Under the pieces are notes generated by a model that was not told the origin of the DNA, ran no database searches, and saw nothing but the letters and a program-made list of their open reading frames with translations. Below are positions 1-5,761 of a stretch of 6,575 nt of DNA, in pieces (positions within the stretch are counted from its first letter, which is position 1; each line of letters begins with the position of its first letter). The stretch is from Methylocystaceae bacterium (GTDB lineage: Bacteria; Pseudomonadota; Alphaproteobacteria; Rhizobiales; Beijerinckiaceae): positions 51,895 through 58,469 of the forward strand of contig PLZT01000203.1 in the NCBI GenBank assembly GCA_003152255.1, read 5' to 3'. Position numbers and translations under genes: made by a program.

Positions 1-1589
1 CGCCCTTCGGGAAAGATCACCAGACTGTCCCCGCCCTTGACGGCGTTGACCAGCGTGCGCGTCCCCATGGGTTTGGTCGGGTCGAGCGGCACCGCGCGGG
101 TGAGCTTCAAGAAGGGCTTCACCCACCACGCCTTGGCGATCGCGCTGTCGATGGCGAAGATCGGCTCCACCGGCAAAATCGACAGCGCCAGCGCCGCGTC
201 GAGAAAGCTGACATGGTTGAGCGCGATGATCGGATTCGCGCCCGCCTTTTCGAGATTCTCCAAGCCCTTTACTTCGAGCCGGTAAACCGCGCGAAAGAAG
301 ATCGACAATATGTCCTGAAACGGCGAGACGACCACCGCCTTGACGATCCAGACCGACGAAACGAGCCCGATCGCGCCGACGCCGACGAACAGCGACCAGA
401 CCGGCACGCCCTTGGCTTGCAGGGCCGCGACGACGATCCCTCCCGCGACCATGAAGGCGGCGTTGAGCACGTTGACGGCGGCGATGATGCGCGCGCGTTC
501 CGCCGGCGCTGAAAACGCCTGAAGCGCGGCGAAGGAGGGCACGACGATCAACCCGCCGGCCATCGACAGCAAGGCGAGGTCGATGGCGGCCCGCCACGCG
601 CCGGGCTGGGCGAAATACGCGGCCGGCTCAAGCAGCGCGGCGTCCGGCGTCGCATCGCGCAAAGCGAGGAAAACGCCGAGATCGATCGAGACGAGGCCGA
701 CGATCGCGGCGCCGACGGCGGCGGGCAGCAATACGATCTTGCCATGCAGCAAGAAAGCCGACAGGCCGGAGCCGACGCCAATTGCGATGGCGAAGACGGC
801 GAGATGAATCGTCACCACTTGGTCCGCGCCATGCAAAGTCTGCGTGACGAGCGAGGGCAGCAGCGACATCACGACAGCGCCGATCAGCCAAAAAATACTG
901 GTGACGACGCCGAGGCGCCACAATTTCGTTTCGCGCCAAAGCTCGCGCAGCAGCACTAAGGTCGAGCGGATTATATTGGGGTCGATGCGCAGTTCCGGCG
1001 CCGCGCGCGCCGTCGCGGGAATGAACCAGGCGGCGGCGTAGCTCGCGAGCGCGAAGCCCATCATTCCGCCCGCCAGCACCTTGAGGTCGCCGCCGCCTTC
1101 CATCGCTAAGCCGCCGGCGATCGTGCCGGCGAGGATGGCGAGAAAGGTCGCGGCCTCCACGAGGGCGTTGCCGGAGGGCAGTTCCTCCCGCGCGAGGCAA
1201 TCGGGCAAGATGCCGTATTTGACGGGCGCGAATAGCGCGCCGAGCGCGCCGAACAGAAACAGCGCGACAAACAAAAGCTCGACGGAGTTCATCCAGAAGC
1301 CGGCGACCGCGACGCCGGCGGCGGCGATTTCAACGAGCTTGATGCGTCGCGCGACGGTGGATTTGTCGAATTTATCGGCGAGTTGTCCGCCCAGCGCCGA
1401 CAGCAGGAAATGCGGCGCCATCAGCACGACGCCGGCGAGCGTCACCAGCGAGGCGCCGGCCTCGCCGCCAATCCTGAACAGAATGAACAGCACCAGCGCG
1501 TTCTTCAAAAAATTATCGTTGAAGGCGGCGAAGAATTGGCACCAGAACAATGGCGCGAAACGGCGCGTGGCGAGCAGCGGCTGTGACAT
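1..1589 (-). CDS. aas: LplT-Aas type fusion: MFS lysophospholipid flippase + PlsC acyltransferase (3' end beyond window)
   Basis: Reading the minus strand from the ATG at 1589-1587 gives an uninterrupted frame of 529 residues that runs off the left edge. Residues 1 to about 420 are a very hydrophobic MFS transporter. The N-terminal FNDNFLKNALV (23-33), the motif-A-like LADKFDK (70-76) and FAPVKYGILPD (120-130) are hallmarks of LplT-type lysophospholipid flippases. A PlsC/LPLAT acyltransferase domain follows from about 430: the catalytic HX4D motif is NHVSFLD (N458, H459, D464), and FPEG (526-529), the conserved acceptor-binding motif, sits at the window edge. Family members are usually about 1,100 residues, with an AMP-binding acyl-ACP synthetase domain at the C-terminus, so I infer that domain lies outside the window. 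The protein would flip lysophospholipids across the inner membrane and reacylate them. E. coli divides this between separate LplT and Aas proteins. No strong Shine-Dalgarno precedes the start, but the N-terminus matches the family. A two-domain MFS-PlsC protein lacking the synthetase is the main alternative. Confidence 0.92.
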   Translation of the reverse strand, partial: MSQPLLATRRFAPLFWCQFFAAFNDNFLKNALVLFILFRIGGEAGASLVTLAGVVLMAPHFLLSALGGQLADKFDKSTVARRIKLVEIAAAGVAVAGFWMNSVELLFVALFLFGALGALFAPVKYGILPDCLAREELPSGNALVEAATFLAILAGTIAGGLAMEGGGDLKVLAGGMMGFALASYAAAWFIPATARAAPELRIDPNIIRSTLVLLRELWRETKLWRLGVVTSIFWLIGAVVMSLLPSLVTQTLHGADQVVTIHLAVFAIAIGVGSGLSAFLLHGKIVLLPAAVGAAIVGLVSIDLGVFLALRDATPDAALLEPAAYFAQPGAWRAAIDLALLSMAGGLIVVPSFAALQAFSAPAERARIIAAVNVLNAAFMVAGGIVVAALQAKGVPVWSLFVGVGAIGLVSSVWIVKAVVVSPFQDILSIFFRAVYRLEVKGLENLEKAGANPIIALNHVSFLDAALALSILPVEPIFAIDSAIAKAWWVKPFLKLTRAVPLDPTKPMGTRTLVNAVKGGDSLVIFPEG

Positions 1590-1633
1590 GGGTGAGACCC
1601 GTCGCGGGAGGCTTGGAAAAGACCGGCGATTTA

Positions 1634-1644
1634 TGAACGATTCA
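1634..1644. promoter_or_regulatory. Candidate operator: palindrome TGAAcgaTTCA
   Basis: Perfect 4-base arms around a 3-base centre, 45 bases upstream of the start codon of the leftward LplT-Aas type gene, in its expected promoter region. It contains a GATTC (1639-1643), a GANTC site of the kind methylated by CcrM in alphaproteobacteria. No clear -35/-10 pair was recognised nearby, and an 11-base palindrome can occur by chance, so this is only a candidate. Confidence 0.2.
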
Positions 1645-1933
1645 CTTTAAGGATCGGTTGCGCCGCCGGTCGGCTTGAGTTCGTTGCGAAAGATGTCACG
1701 GAGCTTTCGCGAAATCCATCAAGACGCTCTGTCTGGCGTCCTCTATCCGGTTGACCAGCTTGCCGGCTTTATCGTTGGGTCACAACTGTCTTGAACATTT
1801 GCCGACTCGCGCCTCCTTGGGCACGCTCGAGGCGCAGTTGAGAGAGTTCGTCGCGACGATGGCTCGCGGTCTGAGGGAAAATTGAGGCGCGCCGCCTTGT
1901 CACGCGGCTCGCGCCCTGAGATAGCAGAGCCGA

Positions 1934-1964
1934 GGATCGCTCGGGCGATCCACGATGGATCGCC
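1934..1964 (+). promoter_or_regulatory. Three-arm alternative hairpin overlapping the permease ribosome-binding region
   Basis: Arm 1 GGATCGC (1934-1940), arm 2 GCGATCC (1945-1951) and arm 3 GGATCGC (1957-1963) are exact 7-base matches: arm 2 is the reverse complement of both 1 and 3. Arms 1 and 2 form a hairpin with loop TCGG. Arms 2 and 3 pair over 8 bases (1944-1951 with 1957-1964) with a 5-base loop, and that stem ends directly at the ATG at 1965, covering the only Shine-Dalgarno-like sequence (GGAT). The two folds exclude each other, which is the logic of a translational switch. GATCGC is a frequent word in this GC-rich window, so chance is a real alternative. No ligand or protein is implied. 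Confidence 0.35.
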
Positions 1965-2705
1965 ATGACCGCTCTAATGCTTTTCATGGTCGCCGCTTGG
2001 GCGGGCGCTCAAAACGCGCTCGCCGGCGGCGGCTCCTTCCTGATCTTGCCGACGCTGATGTTCGCGGGGCTCGACGCGCGCGCGGCCAACATCACCTCCT
2101 GCGTCGCTTTGTTTCCGGCGCAGATCGCGACGGGTTGGACCGGACGGGCGCTCGCCGGCGGAACCAACGGGCTGTCGCTGCGGACGCTGTTCGCGCTGAG
2201 TATTGTCGGCGGCGCCATCGGCGCGGTGATTTTGCTGATCACGCCGGCCGTGATCTTCGCGCGCCTCGTGCCTTGGCTGGTGCTGTTCGCGACGCTGGTG
2301 TTCGCCTGGGGCAGCTTTTTTCGCAAGAATGGCGACGAGGCGAAGCACGTCGGGCCTTTCGGCGCCGGTTTGGCGCAGCTCTTGATCTCGATCTATGGCG
2401 GCTATTTTGGCGGCGGCATCGGCTTTCTGATGGTCGCGGCCCTGACCTTCGCGGGCCAAGGGGCGCGCGTCGCCAGCGCGACCAAGAACGTGCTTGCCGG
2501 CGTCATGAACGCCTCCGCCGTGTTGATTTTCCTGTTTTCGCCGGACTTGCACTGGCATGAGGCGCTGGCGACCTCGCTTGGCGCGATCATCGGCGGCGTG
2601 CTCGGCGCTCGCGCGCTGCATCACATCGACGAAAAATTGCTACGCGTCTTAGTGGTGACGATCGGCGCCGCGTTGACGATCGGGCTGTTCTATAAGGCTC
2701 CATGA
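1965..2705 (+). CDS. TSUP (TauE/SafE) family membrane permease
   Basis: A 246-residue, almost entirely hydrophobic protein of the usual length for the TSUP family (4-toluene sulfonate uptake, TauE/SafE-like). It shows the family's two-fold repeat: the first half carries NALAGGGSFLILPTL (17-31), the second YGGYFGGGIGFLMVAAL (144-160), followed by ATKNVLAG (172-179). About seven or eight membrane helices are expected in the inner membrane. Characterised relatives move small sulfur-containing or organic anions such as sulfite, sulfoacetate or taurine-derived compounds, but the substrate cannot be read from sequence and no sulfur-metabolism gene lies nearby. ATG 1965 puts the first glycine motif at residues 21-23, as in the family. 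It has only a weak GGAT ribosome-binding sequence, which lies inside a possible hairpin. The gene appears monocistronic: the upstream gene diverges and the downstream gene converges. Confidence 0.9.
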   Translation: MTALMLFMVAAWAGAQNALAGGGSFLILPTLMFAGLDARAANITSCVALFPAQIATGWTGRALAGGTNGLSLRTLFALSIVGGAIGAVILLITPAVIFARLVPWLVLFATLVFAWGSFFRKNGDEAKHVGPFGAGLAQLLISIYGGYFGGGIGFLMVAALTFAGQGARVASATKNVLAGVMNASAVLIFLFSPDLHWHEALATSLGAIIGGVLGARALHHIDEKLLRVLVVTIGAALTIGLFYKAP

Positions 2706-2706
2706 G

Positions 2707-2754
2707 CGCGCTTCTTCAATGAGCTCAAACACTTTCGAGCCATCGCGAAGCGCG
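2707..2754. terminator. Possible bidirectional hairpin between convergent genes
   Basis: CGCGCTTC (2707-2714) and GAAGCGCG (2747-2754) are perfect 8-base inverted arms. A smaller GCTC/GAGC pair (2723-2726 and 2737-2740) lies in the loop. The structure starts just after the permease stop codon and ends 20 bases before the stop of the convergent small gene. It lacks a T-run, so it is not a classic intrinsic terminator, and the long loop weakens the case. Confidence 0.3.
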
Positions 2755-2773
2755 GTCAAGTCCGCCGCCAGCC

Positions 2774-3097
2774 CTACTCAATCCCCGCGTTGCGGTCGCG
2801 GATGTTCAAGGCGTCGCGAAAACGCTTTGAGATTTCGGCCGGATCGGTGACCGCGGGGACCGCCGCCGCGAGAGCGCCGCGCACCGTCGACGCTTCTTCC
2901 ACCGTAAAGGCGAGCGGTCCCGCCATATGGGTGGCGTTGGGGAGCGTGGACAATATGGCGTTACGATTGGGATGGGTCTCGACCTCGACGAGCCCATCGG
3001 CGACCGGCTGGCCATCGATGCAGACGTAAGTGCCGATGACCTCGACCTTGCGGCCGTCCGACGTGTTTCTTATGAATACTCTTTGCATCTTCTTCAT
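2774..3097 (-). CDS. Conserved-looking small protein of unknown function
   Basis: A soluble protein of about 107 residues starting MKKMQRVFIRNTSDG. No family is recognised. The first half is probably beta-rich, with RKVEVIGTYVCIDGQPVA followed by GLVEVETHPNRNAIL. The second half looks helical, from TVEEASTVRGALAAAV to ISKRFRDALNIRD. There is no signal peptide or membrane segment and one cysteine, in TYVCIDG. The start is uncertain. ATG 3097 has GAGGTGG almost touching it, which is a short spacing. ATG 3088, three codons later, puts GAGGTG ten bases upstream, a better distance. An in-frame ATG at 3163 would add a poorly convincing N-terminus. The gene converges with the permease and diverges from the phage-like gene, sharing a roughly 146-base promoter region with it. 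The high GC at third codon positions and protein-like composition support a real gene; function is unknown. Confidence 0.7.
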   Translation of the reverse strand: MKKMQRVFIRNTSDGRKVEVIGTYVCIDGQPVADGLVEVETHPNRNAILSTLPNATHMAGPLAFTVEEASTVRGALAAAVPAVTDPAEISKRFRDALNIRDRNAGIE

Positions 3098-3128
3098 CCA
3101 CCTCGCGTGACCCCTATCGCCAGCGCAA

Positions 3129-3181
3129 GCAATTTTGGCGCCCGCGAAGCGGCGGCATGACAATTGCCCCTTGCCGCCAAA
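3129..3181. repeat. Interleaved inverted repeats in the divergent promoter region
   Basis: TTTGGCG (3134-3140) pairs with CGCCAAA (3175-3181), and GCAATT (3129-3134) pairs with AATTGC (3162-3167). Both lie between the leftward small unknown gene and the rightward phage-like gene, where promoters for both are expected. They could be regulator half-sites, but the spacings are wide and no known operator is matched. Confidence 0.2.
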
Positions 3182-3230
3182 TCACGATGCGACTGTCGTC
3201 TTTCTCTCAAAAGGCGGCCTCGCGAACAAC

Positions 3231-3235
3231 AGGGG
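3231..3235 (+). promoter_or_regulatory. Shine-Dalgarno AGGGG that decides the start of the phage-like gene
   Basis: AGGGG lies eight bases before ATG 3244. The in-frame upstream ATGs at 3157 and 3187 have no comparable ribosome-binding sequence, so 3244 is preferred. The sequence around 3187 (ATGCGACTG) recurs exactly at 3244, so both in-frame candidates would begin Met-Arg-Leu. Confidence 0.6.
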
Positions 3236-3243
3236 CGATTCAC

Positions 3244-3723
3244 ATGCGACTGACCGAGGCATTTTCCGCGGCGACATTCGACGAGATCAAGGCCGCGCTC
3301 GACGGCGGCAAGCTTGAAATCTACTCGACAGGCCGGCCGCCGAGCGCGGATCACGCCGTGACTCGTAGCGCGCTGCTGGCGAGCCTCACTTTCGCCGCGC
3401 CGGCCCTCGCCGAGGGCGAGGCCGATGACAGGCTGACGCCGCTCTTCGCCGAGGAGTCCGTGAAGGCGGCCTCGACCGGAACGCCGGGCTTCGCTCGCGC
3501 CTACAAAGCCGACGGCGCGGTCGTCGCGGATTTTTCGGTCGGCCCCGCCGGGGGCGAGGTCAAACTCGCCGAAGTCTCGGCGACGGCGGACTACCCGGTC
3601 AGGGTCGTCTCCATCAAGATCGCGCTCCCCGCCGAAACGGTGGAATGGGCCAAGACGGAGGCGGGCCACGTCTATGTGACCAACTCCGACAATCCCTATC
3701 GCAAGCTCTCCGTTCGGGGCTGA
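3244..3723 (+). CDS. Phage structural-module-like protein, orphan
   Basis: A 159-residue protein without signal peptide or membrane segment. Its layout resembles small hypothetical proteins often found in head/tail gene blocks of phages and prophages. These have an L-x-hydrophobic-Y-x-G-x-RP-x-(S/T)AD block followed by a (L/T)LA-x-L-(T/S)F strand: here KLEIYSTGRPPSADHAVT (23-40) and ALLASLTF (43-50). Later they have a TPxxxRxxKADG turn and a D-x-SVG strand: here TPGFARAYKADG (80-91) and DFSVG (96-100). A final beta pair follows (VSATADYPVRVVSIKIALP, 111-129). The last 30 residues, with a YVTNSDNPYRKL stretch, look like an added tail. The similarity is recalled from family patterns, not from a search. 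No other phage gene, integrase or attachment site is visible, so this may be a domesticated relic or a cellular member of the family. Base composition matches its neighbours, so any transfer was not recent. It diverges from the small unknown gene at 2774-3097. Confidence 0.72.
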   Translation: MRLTEAFSAATFDEIKAALDGGKLEIYSTGRPPSADHAVTRSALLASLTFAAPALAEGEADDRLTPLFAEESVKAASTGTPGFARAYKADGAVVADFSVGPAGGEVKLAEVSATADYPVRVVSIKIALPAETVEWAKTEAGHVYVTNSDNPYRKLSVRG

Positions 3724-3728
3724 ACTGT

Positions 3729-3757
3729 CGGTTAACGGGAACCGCCGCTCGGTTTTT
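3729..3757 (+). terminator. Weak intrinsic terminator with a possible competing hairpin
   Basis: AACCG (3740-3744) and CGGTT (3750-3754) form a 5-base stem with a 5-base loop, running into TTTTT (3753-3757), six bases or more after the phage-like gene's stop. A second CGGTT (3729-3733) just after the stop codon could pair with the same AACCG arm and pre-empt the terminator. The stems are short, so efficiency is doubtful. Confidence 0.4.
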
Positions 3758-3881
3758 CGCTGTCACTTTAAGGGGATGGCAAGCATTGCAAGGCTAGTTT
3801 CGCCTCAATCGCAATCTTTGCCTTGGCCGACGGCGCGCACGGTTGGCGGAGAAATACAGCTTCGCGCCCGGATCTGGCGTC

Positions 3882-4448
3882 ATGCTCAGCCAAACCCTGA
3901 AATTCGCGGCCGTCGCCGTTTTTTGCGCGATGATTCTCGCGCAAGTCGCGGTGAAGCCGTCGAACGGGACGAACGACGCCAAGGACGCCGCGCCGACGGA
4001 AGCCGCGGCCACGGCCCAACCGCGGGTCGAGGCCTTGGCGGCGACCTCGGCGCCGGTTTACGCGCCGGTCTCGGCGCTGGACGAATATCGCATTCCCGCC
4101 AACGCGCAGGGTCATTACGTGACCGACGTTTTCGTCAACGGACAAGCGCTGAAAATGGTGGTCGATACGGGCGCGACGATGGTCGCGCTCAGAAACGAGG
4201 ACGCGGCGGCGTTGGGTGTTTTCCCATTGCCGTCGGATTTCACCATTGCGATCAACACGGCGAATGGGGTTGCTCACGCGGCGCCGGTGAAACTGCGTGA
4301 AGTCCAGATCGGCTCTATGCAGGTCTACGACGTGGACGCCATCGTGGCGGAGCGCGGCGTGATGAACATCAGCCTGCTCGGCATGACCTTTCTGTCGCGT
4401 CTGTCGAAAGTGGAAATGGCGTCGGGATCGCTATTGCTGCGCAGATAG
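3882..4448 (+). CDS. Membrane-anchored retropepsin-like (clan AA) aspartic protease, TIGR02281 type
   Basis: A 188-residue protein with one N-terminal membrane segment (LKFAAVAVFCAMILAQVAV, about 6-24), a low-complexity Ala/Thr/Pro linker to about residue 70, and a C-terminal retropepsin-like domain. The catalytic signature is VDTGAT, with D95 in DTGA, preceded by a hydrophobic strand. The terminal LLGMTFLSRL is characteristic of TIGR02281-type proteins. The domain should face the periplasm. These enzymes act as dimers because each chain supplies one aspartate; substrates are poorly defined. ATG 3882 places the membrane segment at the N-terminus, as is usual in the family. An in-frame TTG at 3843 would add 13 residues (MAEKYSF...) and cannot be excluded, since neither start has a strong Shine-Dalgarno. 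The gene converges on the transglycosylase gene, with 26 bases between them, and shows no operon partner downstream. Confidence 0.88.
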   Translation: MLSQTLKFAAVAVFCAMILAQVAVKPSNGTNDAKDAAPTEAAATAQPRVEALAATSAPVYAPVSALDEYRIPANAQGHYVTDVFVNGQALKMVVDTGATMVALRNEDAAALGVFPLPSDFTIAINTANGVAHAAPVKLREVQIGSMQVYDVDAIVAERGVMNISLLGMTFLSRLSKVEMASGSLLLRR

Positions 4449-4458
4449 GCTTCCCCGA

Positions 4459-4473
4459 GCCTCTTCTTCGGCT
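4459..4473. terminator. Small hairpin between the convergent protease and transglycosylase genes
   Basis: AGCC (4459-4462) and GGCT (4470-4473) flank an eight-base TC-rich loop in the 26-base gap between two facing stop codons. It may act as a minimal bidirectional terminator, but a 4-base stem without a T-run is weak evidence. Confidence 0.2.
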
Positions 4474-4474
4474 G

Positions 4475-5539
4475 TTATCTGATCGGTTCCGCGTAGGCTT
4501 GCGCCTCCGGAGGCAGTTGGGCTTCGACATCCTGATAGCGGCTGACGCGGCTGCCCATCATGTGCTCGAAGGCTTCGTGCACTTCGCTCACCGAGCGATC
4601 CTTCATCCTGCGGCCCAGGCGCTCATAAAATATCGTCTTGTTGGCCCTTGCTGGCCTTGGCAACAGCCGCGCGGCCGAGGCCTGTGGTTCGGCGTCCAAT
4701 TTCGTCATGAAGCGCTCCGCGTCCTCGGGCCCGAGGAAATGAATGAGATAGGTTTCGCCGGCGGTGAGCGAGCGGCCCAGACGTTCGGAGATTTTGGCGC
4801 CGTCGTGCTTGAGCATCTCCGCCGCCAAAGCGGCGGAAAGATAGGGATCGTCGCGCAACTGCAGTATCTCGGCGCGCTTTCGCGGCGCGATCACCGGATG
4901 CTCGTCCTCGCCTTGGATCGCCTTCGCCTCCTCCTCGTGCCCATAACGCCAGCCGAAGGATTTCAGAGCCTTCAGCCAAGTCGACTCGACGAATTGGAAT
5001 AATCCGCTGGCCGAGGATGTGCTCGCCTTGGCGCTCGACGCGAAACTCGACTCCTTGTCGGCGATGCTCATGAGCAAGGCCGGGTCCGAGCCGGTCGTCC
5101 GGGCGGCCTTCACGACGCGCTCGACGATCGAGCGCTGAACCCGCATCGCGCCGAAGCGCATCGTGCCGGGGCGGTCGCCTTGATCTCCCGGCGCCAGTCG
5201 CCGCGCCCAGGTGAGGGCCGCCTGATCGAGCGAGAAATCGGAGTCGAGCGGAAAACTGTCGTCCTGGGAGAGCGTCGGAGTCGGCGAAGGGGCGCGCGCG
5301 AGGCGGGGCGCCGACGGGGCGGGTTTCGCGACGTCCGCGCGCTCCCCCGTCGCCGCGATGACGAAAACGCCGGCAAGCAAGCCCGCGACGGACAGCGCGC
5401 GCGCCAAGGGCGGCAGCGCCGCCATCGCCCATTCGCCCGACCAGCGCGGGAGCGTGAATTTCAAGGAGGCGCGCCAATTACGCAAGGTCTCGAAGGGTGT
5501 CGCGTAAGTTCCCGGATAATCGGCGTCCAATAAACTCAT
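4475..5539 (-). CDS. Membrane-anchored lytic transglycosylase (SLT domain)
   Basis: A 354-residue protein. Residues 1-40 are probably cytoplasmic, LARALSVAGLLAGVFVIAATG (45-65) is a membrane anchor, and a Pro/Ala/Ser-rich linker (about 66-100) leads into the periplasm. The SLT lysozyme-like fold spans about 135-275. The catalytic glutamate is E163 in ADKESSF (160-166), and ASGLFQFVESTW (177-188) is the family's second motif (often GLMQ), here with Phe in place of Met. HFLGPEDAERF (267-277) matches the third region. Such enzymes cleave the MurNAc-GlcNAc bond of peptidoglycan, forming 1,6-anhydroMurNAc. The segment after 290, with YERLGRRMKD and HEAFEHMM, looks like a helical C-terminal extension of unknown role. 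ATG 5539 has AAAGG nine bases upstream. The gene lies downstream of bamE on the same strand, but the 222-base gap suggests its own promoter. No substrate-specific or secretion-system partner is nearby, so a housekeeping or cell-division role is the simplest reading. Confidence 0.9.
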   Translation of the reverse strand: MSLLDADYPGTYATPFETLRNWRASLKFTLPRWSGEWAMAALPPLARALSVAGLLAGVFVIAATGERADVAKPAPSAPRLARAPSPTPTLSQDDSFPLDSDFSLDQAALTWARRLAPGDQGDRPGTMRFGAMRVQRSIVERVVKAARTTGSDPALLMSIADKESSFASSAKASTSSASGLFQFVESTWLKALKSFGWRYGHEEEAKAIQGEDEHPVIAPRKRAEILQLRDDPYLSAALAAEMLKHDGAKISERLGRSLTAGETYLIHFLGPEDAERFMTKLDAEPQASAARLLPRPARANKTIFYERLGRRMKDRSVSEVHEAFEHMMGSRVSRYQDVEAQLPPEAQAYAEPIR

Positions 5540-5761
5540 GCGGGAGAGCCTTTGCTTCTCTGACGGAATGGATGCAAAAGCAATTTAGCGATAGGAAGCG
5601 GCTAAAAATCGACGGGGCGCGCCGCGCCGCGGCCTTAATTCGTGAGCGCGGCCATTCCTAGGCGTGAGCTGGAGAAATGCGGCGTTTGAGGCGTCCGCAT
5701 CAACAGCGACGCTTTGGCCGTGTCACAAAAGCGCCATCAAGGCCGACGCGAACGCCGGGGT
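5540..5761. other. Intergenic region upstream of the transglycosylase gene
   Basis: 222 bases between the bamE stop and the transglycosylase start. It holds no convincing coding frame. There is a very GC-rich block of overlapping palindromes (GGCGCGCC and CCGCGG, about 5615-5634) and an AT-richer stretch at about 5573-5608 where a leftward promoter would fit. No clear -35/-10 pair and no T-tailed terminator for bamE were recognised. Confidence 0.4.

Larger units (their letters stand above)
1590..1964. other. Divergent intergenic region without a convincing gene
   Basis: This 375-base gap separates the leftward LplT-Aas type gene from the rightward permease and must contain both promoters. 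No frame has the length, start signal and strong third-position GC of the neighbouring genes. Two weak coding-like stretches lie on the minus strand. One ends in the residues ELSQLRLERAQGG and then QMFKTVVTQR before a stop near 1769. The other, in a different frame, reads DKAGKLVNRIEDARQS and ends at a TGA near 1697. They might be remains of one decayed gene, but neither has a credible start and the family is not recognised. The right end holds alternative hairpin arms, listed separately. Confidence 0.5.

Noticed and set aside
1081..1650. Long plus-strand open frame (189 codons) opposite the LplT-Aas type gene
   Set aside because: It is antisense to a frame with clear MFS and PlsC motifs. Its Ser/Ala/Arg-rich product has no family features and is a GC-rich shadow frame.
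1692..1793. Short plus-strand frame starting MSRSFREIHQDALS
   Set aside because: About 33 codons, low third-position GC compared with real genes here, no ribosome-binding site, and overlap with competing weak frames.
3094..3669. Minus-strand frame of 191 codons covering the phage-like gene
   Set aside because: The product is Arg/Gly-rich with no recognisable domain. The plus-strand frame has a proper ribosome-binding site and family-like motifs.
3776..4300. Plus-strand frame of 174 codons overlapping the aspartic protease gene
   Set aside because: Shadow frame; the other frame carries DTGA and LLGMTFLSRL, and this one has only Arg/Gly-rich sequence.
4623..5477. Minus-strand frame of 284 codons inside the transglycosylase gene
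   Set aside because: It overlaps the SLT-domain gene in another frame on the same strand and gives an Arg/Gly-rich product with no motifs, typical of an out-of-frame reading of high-GC DNA.
5615..5634. Cluster of GC palindromes as a possible origin or attachment site
   Set aside because: GGCGCGCC and CCGCGG overlaps arise easily in this base composition. No DnaA boxes, integrase gene or flanking direct repeats were seen.
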